Of a DNA stretch of 64,000 nt, positions 30,010 through 41,560 are shown in pieces (the first letter of the stretch is position 1; each line of letters begins with the position of its first letter). A model generated the notes under the pieces. That model was not told the DNA's origin. It did no database searches and saw nothing but the letters and a program-made list of their open reading frames with translations. Both the position numbers and the translations under genes were made by a program. Source of the stretch: Kappaphycus alvarezii (Eukaryota > Rhodophyta > Florideophyceae > Gigartinales > Solieriaceae); NCBI GenBank assembly GCA_002205965.3, contig NADL03000557.1:157895-221894 (forward strand), in the 5' to 3' direction.

Positions 30010-31380
30010 CCTTGTGCCCGGACGATATTACACCTCAAACTCGTATTCAGCTAGAAAGAATAGCCATCGTGCCAATCTTCCGTGGACTTCGCTCTTCTTA
30101 ACGGCATACTGAATGGCCTTATGGTCAGTTATGAGTTTGAAGGGCTCCGTTGAAAGAAAATACACCCGGAACTTCCTAAGTGCGAAGATGACTACCAGAG
30201 TTTCCCTCTAGCACGTGGAATAGTTCCAGTCTGCGGAGTTCATTCTGCGAATTGCATATTGAACGGGGTGTACTTTTCCATCTTCTTTCCTCTGAGCAAA
30301 AAGTGCTCCCACGGCGACACTTGAGGCGTCTGTTTCCACGATGAACGGCTTGTCGAAGTCGTGGAAGGCTAGCACCGGCGGGGATGTGAGTTACTCTTTT
30401 AGAACCCCGAACGCTTCCAACTGAAATTCTTATTCCTGGAAGTTGTGACATGAAGAGCGGCAGAGACGCCCGCGAAATCCTTGATAAAGCGGCAACTATA
30501 ACCAGCTTAGCCGAGTGAACTCTGCAGCTCAGTGGTGTTTGTTGGTACTTGTGCCTTCTTTATGGCATTTATCTTCTTTTTATCGACGTAAACTCCTTCT
30601 TAGTTAGCTAAATGGCCGAGAAGCTTGATATTAAGCCTTTTAAACGCACATTTCGTGATTTCTAACTTGTGGCCGGCCTTTCCGATAGCTTTGAAGACCA
30701 TGCGAAGGTGTATAGCATGCTACTTGATTGTGCTGGAGTACAAAAAAAGTCATCAAGATATACTCGAGCGAATGGTATATCTCTCAAGATTTAATCCATC
30801 ATTCGCTGGAATATAGACGGCGCGCGTTCATCAGGCCAAAGGGCATCACCTCGATCTTGAATGCGCCATGCGGCATACGGAGGTAGTAATCGCTTCGCGT
30901 TATTCGCTCATTACGATCTGCCACTACCCTGCGGAGAGGTCCAGGGTTGCAAAGACGGAGCTTCCCTTCAATTCATGGAATATTTCTTCGATCTTGGGCA
31001 ACGGCCAGCGGGCAGCCTTCATTCGTCGGTTCAGAGCACGGCAGTACACACTGAATCGGGGCTTGCAGTCCTCATTTGTAACAATTACGACAGGAAATAA
31101 TCTGGCTGAAGAGGCTAGAGTGATTATTTTTGCATCGAGCATGTTGTATATCTCCTTGCGAGCGATATCTTTTTGCTGCGGAGACATTTGGCGAGCTCCG
31201 TGGTAGATAGGGGTGTCATCCTTCAGCTTAAATCCATATTTAGTCCGTACCGACGCGGAGTAGAGCTCCTCGATCGTCCATGCGACTATTTCATTGTCAA
31301 GGAGTGAGCTATTGATGATTTCTTGTGTTTCATCAGGTAGATGAGCAAGACGCGCTCTAAGTGCCCCTTTCATCTGCTCC
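30010..31380 (-). pseudogene. element C reverse transcriptase and RNase H
   Basis: RT starts near 31373 with KYGFKLKDDTPIYH, MSPQQKDIARKEIYNML and CKPRFSVYCRALNRR near 31070. VFATLDLSAG near 30945 holds the first catalytic Asp, and YLDD is at 30749-30760. RNase H remnants are FIVETDASSV-like residues near 30340 and a SFAI-type run near 30110. Multiple stops and shifts are present. Confidence 0.7.
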
Positions 31381-32060
31381 TTCTCGTTTTCTTCGCCCCC
31401 TTCTTCGACTGCGGCGGCATATTTATCGGTTAGTTCTTTATGAGAGTTGCCAGGGCTCTCGCAAAGGTTTCCCGGATCTCCAGGACCAATTATTCTTCTG
31501 AAGTGTCGGCGGAGTCGGGGCCAGCGTCAGAGTCGGAGGTGAAGTCTTCACTAGGCGTCCCGATCTCTCTACCTCTCATCAGCTGCTTCTCAGCTACTTT
31601 TGTATCGGGCTGCAAAGGCAGTACCACTTCTTCCGAGCCAACTTGTAGACGAAAGCTTTGGGTCCCGAAGTCTAAATTTGCCCGCATGGCTGAGAGAGTT
31701 GGGAAACCAATAATTAGATTAAATGGAGACTTCCTCATTAACCAGATAGTACAGCTTGACCGTATGGTTCCCAAAGTTGGTGGGAAACTTGAGCAATGAA
31801 CCGACGCAGGAAGCCCTATCTCCGTTCGCGACGGTAATTTTCTTGGACGTGATGTTTAAATACAGGTATAGGTGTCGTGATAACTCCGCGGAGATTACGT
31901 CCGGTACAGCTCCAGAGTCCAAAAGCGCCCATACGTCCATGCCATAAACCTTGACCTGCACTACTCGCAGCAAGCGGGGACCTTTATCAGCAACTAACGC
32001 AATTCTGGGCATATTCGTATTTCCGAAAAGCCTTCTCATTGCCTCCGCGGCCCCATAAGC
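31381..32060 (-). pseudogene. element C aspartic protease
   Basis: ALLDSGAVPDVIS near 31915 is the DSG active site, followed by ITVANGDRASCVGSLLKF near 31830 and, after a shift, NLIIGFPTL near 31705. The same arrangement occurs in A (LFDSGAVLNLIS, ITVADGT, IIGCPT). An acidic Ser-rich linker (DSDAGPDSADTSEE) follows, as in A. Confidence 0.7.
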
Positions 32061-32428
32061 ATCCCCTCGAAGAATATGACCGAACGTAAGCCCGCAATTG
32101 GCATTAACGAGCTCAGCGACAACGTCATACTTTCCGAGGTATTCTAGGAGATTTTTCGAACCCTTCGCTCCTTTTTTTCGTTCTTCTTTTGCTCCCTCCT
32201 TCGGTCCGAAACACGGAATTCTTTTGCCGGCAGAACGGGGGAAATAATTCGTACTTGTTGAGGATTATGCACTAGGCGGGATACCGGAATTCCCCCGTGA
32301 TCTCCTTCACGAGGTTATTCCGGCAAAGCTTCTTCATCAGCAGTTATTTTCGTCTCGTTGACAATCTTTTTGATTTATTGATCAGTTCCAGACTGGCATT
32401 CACGGAAAAAGTTGGCCTGATTCGCTAC

Positions 32429-33325
32429 TCAAGGTTCTTCGTTCCTTTCGTGACCTTCTGAAGCACCAGAGGCCTTAAAATTTTTCGCTGCAGTCCAGCA
32501 TCTAGCCTCAGAATGCCCCAATTGGCCGCAAAGGGTGCAACTAGGATCTCGGTGAGGATTTTTCTCGCATCTAGATGCTCTATGACAGGGTTGGCGGCAG
32601 TGAGAGCTCAAGCTAGGAGCATTTCCCCTCTGGGCTGACGAAAACTGTCCTGCGACTGTATCGAAAATTTCGTTCTTCTGCTTGAAGAGAAGGGTAAGGC
32701 GAGACAGGTCTTCAGCAAAGGCATCCACCTTATCCTCGATGTTTCTTGATCGAGAATCAGGACGAACTAGGAGCCTTACCGGCAGTACTTCCATAATTTG
32801 ATGTGAGGATACGGAAAACGCAATTCCGTTCGCGTGAAATTCCTTCAAAACCTTTACTAGATCGGCGTAATTCTTCGGCCCTCGGAACAACAGGAACTGC
32901 TGCAACTCCTAATATCGACATGGAGAGTCCTTAGTAATCTAAATCTTGTAATACTGTCGAAATCTGACTTCTCGTACAACCGCTCCGATTTCTTCAAGGA
33001 GCTCGGTATGTCTTCAATCTCGAGGCCGATTTCCAGTGCTTGAAGGATGATGCCTTGATGCTCTTCTTCCTCGGCGAAATTTTCGGAAAACTTCTCCATG
33101 AGAACGACGTAGTTCTTGGCATCTTCGATCAGCTCTCCTTGGGCTGCGAAGGAATCGTAGTAGAACTCGAACACGGGGCCTTCTAGGTATCCAAGGAGGG
33201 ATAATGCCTTCTCCTGACTGGATTTCCCGGCCATCACAACATTGTCATAGAAGAAGAAGAACTTCTTCACATCGCTTTTTTCGTTCTAAGCGACAAAATT
33301 CGCTCCGAAGGAAGAGGTCCTCCAT
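32429..33325 (-). pseudogene. element C gag
   Basis: A candidate start ATG at 33325-33323 overlaps the primer site region. An A run near 33285 shifts the frame into KKFFFFYDNVVMAGKSSQEK, which parallels A's EEFLYTYVNVVM. The nucleocapsid has a single clear zinc knuckle, CTLCGQLGHSEARC, near 32520, plus a degenerate one (CRQPCHRASRC). A further frame change lies near 32900. Confidence 0.7.
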
Positions 33326-33335
33326 AAACGTACCA
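33318..33335 (-). other. element C primer binding site
   Basis: Read on the minus strand, TGGTACGTTTATGGAGGA directly follows the 5' LTR. It shares the TGGTAC start with elements A, D and the copia element, implying tRNA primers ending GTACCA. Confidence 0.55.
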
Positions 33336-33657
33336 TAATAGGGTCGGAAGGGGTAAAATTTAAAAATTTGTCGGTGACCCCAGGAGGGGAGAATTTCTGT
33401 CATTGTGTCCTGTGTCTTCGTCCCCCTCTTCCACTAACGGCCAACACTGTTTATATGACAATCGCGGGTGTGCCCGCCTGTTCCAGAACCACACGCGGCG
33501 AGGCCGACAATAATTAAAAATACATAAAATACTGTAGAAAATAACTAAAAATAATTGTAGAGTAAGGTAGCTGACAAAATAGAAAACTGGGAACAAAAAG
33601 CTTCATAAAGTAGTCAAAAATGGCAGATATTTGGTGATCCTTTAGAAGCAACCAACA
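33336..33657 (-). repeat. element C 5' LTR
   Basis: 322 bp, the partner of 27544-27863. It is flanked on its right by CGCCC (33658-33662), which matches the left flank of the other LTR. Confidence 0.8.
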
Positions 33658-33662
33658 CGCCC

Positions 33663-34249
33663 CTCAACGAAGTGTGTTTATCATACCAGCACTACGATAA
33701 TTATCAAAAGCACTGTAAGAATAATTTCTCACTGCCGGCCAAATAAAGCCCGGCCCGGTAATAAAGTCCGGTAAATAAAAAAAACCTTAATGATAACCAC
33801 CCCATCCTTCTCAAAACTGTGCAATTCACACAAACAACGTCCCCCACAACACAACACGTCAAAAATAACCACAAGGAGACCGATCGAAAGAGCAATTGCT
33901 GCAGCTCTCGCCCACCACGAAAACACTGATACGTCCAGCAACGACTTCCCCTCACCGCCCCTATCAAAACAAGCCCCGAAACAGCGAACCAAAGCAACGC
34001 CGTCGAAGACGATCACACTCCACGCGCACGACGCAAGGTTCATGATTTCACGCTTGCCAACAAATAAACAATTACTAAGTGGATGGTAGACTCGGAACAA
34101 TCCGATGGACGAGGTCTTCTCATGTACAGAACAGTACGCAACTTTTCCCAGTTCTTCTTGAGGAACGAGAAAGTAATCCTTCAAAAACCAAGTCTATATT
34201 GGAGGAAACGCCATCAAACGATCCAGCTCAGAACAGGTTCTGCTCGAGG
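33663..34249 (+). other. 5' part of the DDE transposon, no gene assigned
   Basis: Joined to 27462-27543 once element C is removed, this is the leader of the transposon. Open frames exist on both strands (plus 33790-34089; minus 34184-33729), but neither shows a recognisable domain. A helix-turn-helix start of the transposase may lie here. Confidence 0.4.
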
Positions 34250-35505
34250 GAACGGAATAACAGGGGAGAAAACGAACGGAATGAAATGACAAGATTCAAG
34301 GCATTACTGGGTCGAGGACGGAAGCGGTATCCATGGGCAGCGCCACTCTATGCGGAACCGTTGAGTGAGTTTGATAGACTTCGCAAGTGCGGAGTTAAAT
34401 TTGCGGCGACAGTGATCCAACTTCATGCGAAGATAACTGTCCAGCAGGCGGGGACTGGGAGCCTCTTGCACACTCTGATGGTTGAGGACGGATTCACCGT
34501 TCAAAAAGGAATTCAATATGATGGGTACAGACTTTCATGAATGCAAACCGTATCGTCCTCCGTGCACTGACCGGAAGGCTGATTACGAGCCCTGAAAAAA
34601 CAAAATACATCGACCAAAAAGTGCCATTTCATTTGGGAGAACTGAAAAGGTGTTTCGAGGCCAAATTTGTTGACGAAAGCCGCATTGAGAATGCAGATGA
34701 GACACATTTTGTCTTTAATATGGACGACAGGAAGACTCTCGGATTCAAATGGGGCAATGATTTGAATTACGAGGACGTTGAATCTGGAGGAGAGCCGATA
34801 ACGACGATGGTACGAGTGACTGGTGGAGTGAATGCTCGGATTGTGGTGCCAATGCTCATTTTTAAGAACCATAATCGGTTATATACTCTCCAAGGTTTGG
34901 TTTACAATGTTCCAGGGGTTTTTGATAGGTCCGGAACCAAGGGGTGGATGGACGGACAGGTTTTTAAAGCATTGATCTCAGAGCCTAGGGAAATGAAGGC
35001 GCTCCCAAATGGGCAACAGAGAGCTATATTTGTGGATAATTTCTCTGGGTACGTTGTGGATGAAGAGACGCAACTCTGTCTGTCAAAGATTATAACCGTT
35101 TTGAGTATGCTGCCACCCAATGTCACGCACTTGATTCTGCCTGCGGATTCATTTATTATTCAGAAAATCAAAGATGCGTGGCGTACGAGGTGGAGGGAGT
35201 ATAAATATGAATGGATTCGCTCCAATCTATTGAAGAAAGGCAGCGGTAAGTTGGGTCATTCAGAGAAAAGGTGTTTCAAAGGTTAGCAGCTGCTGCTGAG
35301 CACGATGTGAATCAGCAGCAGGACAAAAATGGCAATTAATATGCAAGAATAGCCATCATTCGCACCAAAATGTCTTTAAATTACAATAGGCTCTGGAAAG
35401 AGTGGCAACTTAGTGATGATTTGCAGCGAATTATTTCCAGGAAGAAGGAGTAATTTGAGTGGAGGGAGGTTGATGTTGAGGGTAAGTGCGTTAATGGCGT
35501 ATAAA
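34250..35505 (+). pseudogene. DDE transposase (DDE_1/pogo-like superfamily)
   Basis: This would cut and rejoin the transposon ends. The N-terminal part (GRGRKRYPWAAPLY and LSEFDRLRKCGVKF near 34370) is in one frame. After a shift near 34530 the catalytic part stays open to 35286: LTGRLITSPEK near 34570, NADETHFVFNMDD near 34690 (first Asp), TTMVRVTGGVNARI near 34803, GTKGWMD near 34940, FVDNFSGYVVD near 35030 (second Asp) and LPPNVTHLILPADSF near 35113 (third Asp). A shift near 35270 leads to QRLAAAAEHDVNQQQ and a tail to about 35505. The motif set matches a transposase family I know from oomycetes and other protists; that comparison is from memory. Confidence 0.75.
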
Positions 35506-35658
35506 AGATTACTTTTCTGCTTTGATATATGGCACCTGCAGTATTACATTGGACCATTCCATTTTTGCAAGGCGCTTTAATAAATTGGGTGAAAAATTGG
35601 ATTTAGCCAATTCAATAAGTGCATATAAGCCTCTAGATGGGGTACGAAAATAGAATGG

Positions 35659-35683
35659 CCCAATGTAAATCCGGTAATCGGTG
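35659..35683 (-). repeat. right terminal inverted repeat of the DDE transposon
   Basis: CCCAATGTAAATCCGGTAAT continuing CGGTG is the reverse complement of the left end with one mismatch. Confidence 0.7.
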
Positions 35684-35788
35684 CAGCTCCTCTAGAACAC
35701 TCAAGCACCTCGATATACCTATTCGGTGTAGGCCCACAGCTTGAAACTTGTTGCCGCTCCATTTGCATTGTAACACAGCTGAAACTAC

Positions 35789-37268
35789 TGCTAGGGTGAA
35801 AATGACACCGACGGAAAATGAAAACAGTAACTACCCGAGGTAGGAGTCGTTGCGAGCGACTAAAGTGCTACGGTAGACGTTAACAGGCGATGGAGAGGAG
35901 TAGGCGTGGAAGCTGAGTTACTGCTCTAGTAGCTAATGCTAAAGGGCAGGCTCTATTACCTGTGCTCTGCGACTGAAGTAAAAAAATGTTTTGGGTCTGA
36001 GGTTGACTCTCGATTTCCCATCTATTGGGTGACTGGACCAGGAGTTGTCTGCCAACTTGATTTTTTCCGTCTCATGGAGGAAGAAATTTACTTAGCTTAT
36101 GCATACATTTTCAGGAACTAAAATATCAATAAAACTACTACAAGCACCAGAAAAAGTAAGAAAGGACTTCATGTGGACGCAAAGAGTTTGAAAAAAGATA
36201 CTTGACAGAAACTAAATGAATAATCTCCTCAAAGTCTTCATCCTCTAGATCAGAACCTAGAACTTTCCTTAAGAAATTATAAGTGTCCACGTAATCCCCA
36301 CATTTACCTGCGGATGGCCCACAACTGTTCGACCCTTCCTGCAAAGAATAAAGCTCACCTGGATGCCCCCAACCGGGCCCATGGCAACCAGTTCATTCCT
36401 TCCCCTTCCATATGCACAGGTTCGAGGCCCCTTCTTCGTCTGCGGACTTCTTATCTTCCTTTCATTCCTCCCCGGCCTCCACTTCTTCTTATTCTTCTCC
36501 GGACTCACCCTCGCCCTCCCTTTGTTACATACAGTAGACCAGCTCGGGGGCTAACCACTCCTCGAAGCACTCCCTTGCCTTACCATCCTACTCCCCAGAG
36601 TCCTCCCTACCGATTCCTGTGCTTCGATCTCCACTAGGTGAAGAGCAAAGAGCTCCCTCAAGCTTTTTCTGGTTTGGCGACGGAGTTAGTCCTTGACATC
36701 GGTTGGGTCAGAAATTAATAAAGGAGAGATGGCGATGGAGCGAGTGTGACGGGTTTTGGCAATGCGGCGAGAAGTAGAGAGTCGTTGCATGATGGTTGCC
36801 AAGGAAGGGTGTGGATTGTCGAGTTTTTGTTGTTGTAGGGACGAGGATAAAATTTAGGCGACGCCCGACGTTCTCAAATAGCGCAGCATGGTTCAGATTG
36901 GCAGGCCAGCTGAATCTAAAAAGTGGGCGAAAATTGGTCCTGTAGTTGGATTTAGTGAAAAATGCCTTAAAAGGGGTGATTTATGGCGAAAATCATTTGT
37001 AGAAATACTGATTAAGAAAAAAATATATTGAGGGGCGAAGAATATCAAATAAACGGAGAAGACTAAAAGAATTAACATCAAAGTGGGTTGTAGTCGCTCA
37101 TAAAAAGGTAATGGAGAAAAAAGAAAGAGTGTAAAGAAATGTAAAATTCGTGACGCAAAAGAAAAGGAAAGTAAATGAAGAAACAAACGAAAAGGGATTG
37201 AGGGGAGAAAGGTAAAAGGGAGTGACTTTCTGAACGTAAGGAAAATACCTCCAGTTTCTCTCTAAACT
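35789..37268 (-). repeat. element B 3' LTR (~1.48 kb)
   Basis: Matches the A-family LTR on the minus strand: TTGGGTCTGAGG...GACTCTC near 35990, GTTGTCTGCCAACTTG near 36045, GTTGCGAGCGAC near 35850. Its length is close to the solo LTR (1536 bp). The left edge is set by TGCTAGGGTG against TGATAGGGG in A; the right edge is set by the purine tract GAGCGAGGGGGCAG. Confidence 0.65.
36138..36790 (-). pseudogene. LTR-encoded acidic protein, B copy, degraded
   Basis: From ATG 36790-36788 the frame reads MQRLSTSRRIAKTRHTRSIA, PTDVKD-stop-LRRQTRK and LVEIEAQESV, matching the basic N-terminus of the A and solo copies (YIRRQTKKK). A shift leads to ECFEEWLAPELVY near 36575 (A: SFEECLAPELVY) and an acidic stretch with stops. 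The end reads CGDYVDTYNFLRKVLGSDLE near 36280. This confirms the LTR ORF predates the split of A and B. Confidence 0.6.
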
Positions 37269-37302
37269 GCCCCCTCGCTCGAGACGGACGTCCCGCTCGT
37301 CA

Positions 37303-37740
37303 TTACTCTTCGGTTTCTTCTTCCGATTTCCTTAGTCTGTTTTCGGAAATATGAGGCCTGTCGAACTTATAAGGGAGTAGGCTTTTGCCAATATGGTGCT
37401 TTAAGAAGTACGTTCTCGTCATGGATAATTCATTTCGTTTCATGGCCTCATATATCGGCCTGATGATGGCAACGTGGGGTCGAATACATTATTCATTCTG
37501 AACAGATCCGAACCTTTCCGAAGTGAAATAATACACGTTGTACAAAAACTCGTCCGGAAGATCCCGGGGGAAGAGATATCTGGAAAAGAAGAATACACGC
37601 ATCAACAGGAATGCATCGTCGTATGAAAGATGCACTACGTGGAGCGATTGAAAGCAGAGGCAAATACTCACAATGAAATAAAAAAATGACTTGAGCGTCG
37701 TTATCTTCGTCTGTAAGATCGCGAAGCCACATAGAAACTC
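37303..37740 (-). pseudogene. accessory domain 2, element B copy
   Basis: Starting near RKRVSMWLRDLTDEDNDAQ, the frame slips by one base in a T run near 37690. It then reads SICLCFQSLHVVHLSYDDAF, FTSERFGSVQNE and one stop (37489-37491), and continues CIRPHVAIIRPIYEAM, RTYFLKHHIGKSLLPYKFD and EEETEE to TAA 37303-37305. It aligns end to end with A's domain 2 (ECIQPHLDVIKTIYEAM, TYFLEQHIG). Only one slip and one nonsense in ~145 codons, inside an otherwise ruined element, is notable preservation. Confidence 0.65.
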
Positions 37741-37899
37741 TCTTTCTAGCGAACTATTTGTTGTGTATAGTTGTAAAGTGGGGGTACGGATGCGGGGCTA
37801 GAAGCTTCCTCTAGCAGAGGCTCACTAATACCTCTTTTGGTGCTTGGAACAGCTCGTGGATCCCTCGGAGGCCGCCCGCGGCCCCTTCTCTGGTGGTCA

Positions 37900-38560
37900 G
37901 ATCCTTTCTAAGACCCGCCTCTGGTCAAAACTACTTCCTCATGGGGTTTTTCTACCTCCTCTGCGTTCCCATTCTGAGGAAGCGGAACGTATGGATCCTA
38001 TAGCAGGTTGGGGGCCAACCTTTACTACCTGTGACCAGGTAGCAGCTCCAAATTTCAACGTGTGAGTGGGATTGCAGAAACCGAAATGCGTTTCGAACTA
38101 CGTTGAAGTATGTTTGCGACAGTTCCCCAGGTGCAGCTACGCCGTAACGTCCCGTAGCAGACCATTTTATGTATTCTAAAAATTGTGGACCTGCATTGGC
38201 GAAAATTCCGTTCAGAAACGAAAAAAGGCCCTTTATAATAAACTACGGTCATTTTTAGAAAGAAATGGACCCATCAGAGTTCTGAAAATAAGAATTTTGA
38301 TGAATAAATGTAGAAGAACTCGGGTTCCAGCATGTTCTCTCGTCAATGAACCAGTCAGCTCTCCTGCTCGCCTGACGCCAATTCTGAGAGTTATGCAGTT
38401 ATGCACAGTGAATTCCTTGGGACATTCTAGGTTCCAATCATACAAAAATTTTCGCTTCTCTCATGAAATCATCGTTGATCTCTTCCAAGAACTCGAGCAG
38501 AGCCTGTAATCTGGATGCCTTGCTGCTGTTATAACGCACAGATTAGAATAATACATACGG
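37900..38560 (-). pseudogene. accessory domain 1, element B copy
   Basis: The N-terminal part has SLTREHAGTRVLLHLFIKI and FRTLMGPFLSKNDRSLL near 38300 (A: SITRDYYELHVIIHFYINI, FRTLNGPLLPQDF). After a frame change, FSFLNGIFANAGPQFLEYI near 38210, ATGRYGVAAPGELSQTYF near 38150 and NVVRNAFRFLQSHSHV near 38095 match A's domain 1. It lies between integrase and domain 2, in the same order as in A. Confidence 0.6.
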
Positions 38561-38639
38561 AAAGCGGGCCAATTCACATTCTGTTGTAAAGCTTCACCAT
38601 AAATGACCAGACCCTTCCACCCCGACATAACATATTCGC

Positions 38640-41560
38640 TGTAATTCAGGGGAACCGTTGTTTTGTTTTTCCTTTCTGTACAGGTTGCACCTCTAGTTTT
38701 CGAAGGCTACGAGCTCTATCTCTTTTCCATGAGCTTCCATATTAGTACATTATGCGTCCTCTAGTACGATCCTAGGGGCTTTTCCATACATTAGCTCGAA
38801 CGAAGAGCGCCCATCGCTGCCTTTTGTACGCCTGTAGCCGTACAAAAGGCAGCGATGAGACCTTCGTAAGAGCGTCATCCCAGGCGATTTCGTTTCCCGA
38901 CATGATCTTTGATATGGCCCTTTTAACTGTTCCGACTATCCTTTCTGCCTTCCCATTAGACATAGAAGAATAGGCCAGAACTTTCTTGCACTTAATTTTG
39001 TTTTCTCTCATGAATTTGGCAAGAGAAGTAGCCGTAAAGTATCGCGCGTTGTCCGAAATAATTCCCGCAGCCAGACCAAAAGGCTCTATTATTTATTTCT
39101 TTATAAATGAAATGACTGAGTCGGCGGTGGTGTCCTTGACCGGCATTGTGGATGGCCATCCTGTAAGGTGTTCAACTCTGACGAGAAGTTATTTGTTCTC
39201 GGGGGGGGGGGTTCTTGAAGGGGCTGGCGAAATCCCGGGAGAATGTCTCAAATAGTCCGGTAATAGGAATATTGAGAGTGCATTTGTATTTTTGGAATAA
39301 ATTGAACTTTTGCCAACCATCTCAACTAATCACAAAGCTACAGATATCTTTGTGCACTTCCGGCCACCAAAATCTTTCCGTGATGAATGTTTTCGTTGTG
39401 CTCAGGTCCCAATGGCCTAATTGATCATATAAGGTTCTCAGAATTTCGCTTCTTTTTCTTATTGGAGCCACTAGCCGGGGACCTGCTGTTGTCAATCGAA
39501 TAGCTTTCCTTCCCATACAGAAAATACTTTTTGGTTTCTTCTCACCCAGTCCCTTTTTCCATCCAAACTTTCTTTATCTCCAGCCCCAAGAAGCCCCTAG
39601 AAACCAAAAAAAGGATTTTAATTTGGCTTCGAAGTCAGCAGGTCCAGATATATTCTTCTAGAGCTCTTACAGCTTCTACGCACAGGACCTCGAGAAGTGA
39701 GCTACCATTTACCCACTTCCCTTTGTGATAGCCTAGTAACATCTTTGGAAAAGTATTTATCATTAGATTTATTCGCCTTCCATATTTTCGGCAACTGACT
39801 TTTGATTTTTCCTGTAGCTGTTAAAGATTTCCCGTCGGTCGTGAAAGCGTGAACGAGAACCGTTTTCATTTTAATATCTTTCTCAAGAAGTACAGAAAAT
39901 TCGTTGCATCGAAACCAAGAGCTCTGTCCGAGATGGTCCTTTTCGAGAGACCAAATTGCTCAATTATTTATTCTTCTATGGAACTATGGATTTATTTACC
40001 GTAACCTTTTTATCTAATACTGTCACCGGCCAGCCAGTGAGGTGCTCACCTCCAGTGGGGATACATTTGTTCTGAGATATTTTTTTTGAATGATCGGCCA
40101 AAGTCGATCTAGAAAGCTTCAAGAAGGCCCGAAATCGGGAGTCTCAGTTTATTCTTGAATTTTTGGATTGGGTGAACTCTCGACTGGCCTCAAAGCTTTT
40201 CACGAAGTTTACAATATCATTTTTCTTTTTGGACTATCTAAATCTTATCTATTAACTTACTTACTCTAACCAATGAATTTTTCCGTAGTAAGGAGCTCCT
40301 AATGATCTGGTCTATTATGATTGTCCTCAAAATCTGGATTATATTTTTCAATGGGCTTTTTTTCAGATACTGGCCTCTCTGCTCATAAAAAGCTTCTCTT
40401 CACACAGAGCAAGACCTTTTGGCTCCTACTCACCCATTCTCGGTGTTACATTCCCAAGTTTCGAATTTACGAGTCCTCGGAGATTCAAATAAGCTTTATT
40501 TCATTTGGTTCAAACTTTTCGGCGCTCAATTTAGGTCTCTTTGTGACTCCATTAACGTTCTCAGGAAAGCAGTTACTAGGATCCAATGGATTTTTCGAAC
40601 GAGAAAAATAATCAGCCGGTCAGTTACTGCACCGGGATCTGTGCATGATGTCAAGCAGATATTTGGCCAATATGTAAGTTCTTGCTGGTAAGTTTGAGGG
40701 AAAAAACTTTTATGTAACATCATACACACGCAAACCTTTTTTCAGAGCAAAAAAGACAGCCATCGCTTCCTTTTCTTAGATAAATTATCTCCTTTCTGCA
40801 TCATGTAAGGTGTGAGTGAAAAATTGAACGTCCTTTACTCTATCTTTTTATCCGTTTAGGAAATAACTGCTCTGAAAGAGCGATCAGATACATCTGGTTC
40901 CACAACAAATGGCTTTATACAAATGAGGATCCATGGGAACTGGAGGTACACATAGTTTCTTTTTAAGTTCATCGAATGGGATTTTCGTTTTATTATTCCG
41001 GTAAACCTATCCATTTCCGTAGGTCTGACGCGTAACGGTGCCACTTCCATGGCTAAATCTTGTTGAACTTTGAGAAGTATAAATCTACATCAAGGAAGCC
41101 TCTGAATTACGTCTTTTAAGTATGTCTTGGCGCTGGTTCTATTTTCGTCGTTTTTTACGGATCAACCTTGATTCAACCTCAATCTACAATGTGGAACACT
41201 ATTTGGATGGATTCTTGGGTGAAGAACCATTTACTCGATTTTAATTTCAACCCGTACTCTGAAATTCTCTCCACTACTGCCTTCAAATCCGAAATATGCC
41301 CATCCAAATTTTTTATTAGCACCAAAATATCATTAATGTAAGCTATCGCAAATTGGATCCGTTTAAATATATCATTTATCATTCTTTGGAATGTGGCTGA
41401 TGCATTTATGAGAACGAAATCCATTGCCTCTGTTCTAAACGTACCAATTTTGCTGATAACAGTTGCTTTATTAGTACTCGCTTTCTCCATACAAATTAAT
41501 TTGCCAATAGGTATGTAAAGCTCAAATGATGTATGGATGTGGATGTATAACATCTCCCAT
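38640..41560 (-). pseudogene. element B pol remnants: RT, RNase H, integrase
   Basis: RT: KASTNKATVISKIGTFRTEA near 41490, INASATFQRMINDIF near 41410 and YINDILVLIKN near 41330 (YIDD changed to YIND). RNase H: KPFVVEPDVSDRSFRAVIS near 40900. Integrase: TAGPRLVAPIRKRSEILRTL near 39480, WDLSTTKTFITERFWWPEVH near 39400, SSMSNGKAERIVGTVKRAI near 38960. A 19-bp fold-back insertion (38812-38857) lies in the integrase. Stops are frequent. Confidence 0.7.
38812..38857. repeat. perfect 19-bp inverted repeat with 8-bp loop in element B integrase
   Basis: CATCGCTGCCTTTTGTACG, loop CCTGTAGC, then the exact reverse complement. One arm and the loop encode the normal YGYRRTKGSDG integrase sequence on the minus strand, so the 38812-38830/38839-38857 pairing arose by copying one arm back on itself. 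Confidence 0.8.

Larger units (their letters stand above)
27544..33657 (-). mobile_element. Ty3/gypsy LTR retrotransposon C, nested in the DDE transposon
   Basis: A minus-strand element with LTRs at 33336-33657 (5') and 27544-27863 (3'), gag 33325-32429, protease near 31900, RT to 30600, RNase H near 30300, integrase 29979-29157 and integrase tail ending at 28672. The frames are broken in many places. It has short (~320 bp) LTRs without the acidic ORF and lacks the accessory domains of A and B, so it is a different lineage. Confidence 0.85.
27462..35683 (+). mobile_element. DDE transposon with terminal inverted repeats, split by element C
   Basis: The left end CACCGATTACCGGATTTA (27462) recurs as its reverse complement at the right end (35659-35683), 25 bp with one mismatch. 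Removing element C and one copy of its target duplication leaves a ~2.1-kb transposon with a DDE transposase gene at 34250-35505. No convincing target duplication flanks the inverted repeats; TA on the left corresponds to CA on the right. Confidence 0.7.

Noticed and set aside
33704-34184. Minus-strand hydrophobic frame of ~150 codons next to the transposase
   Set aside because: No homology or motif; lies inside the DDE transposon leader and overlaps another frame, so likely chance.
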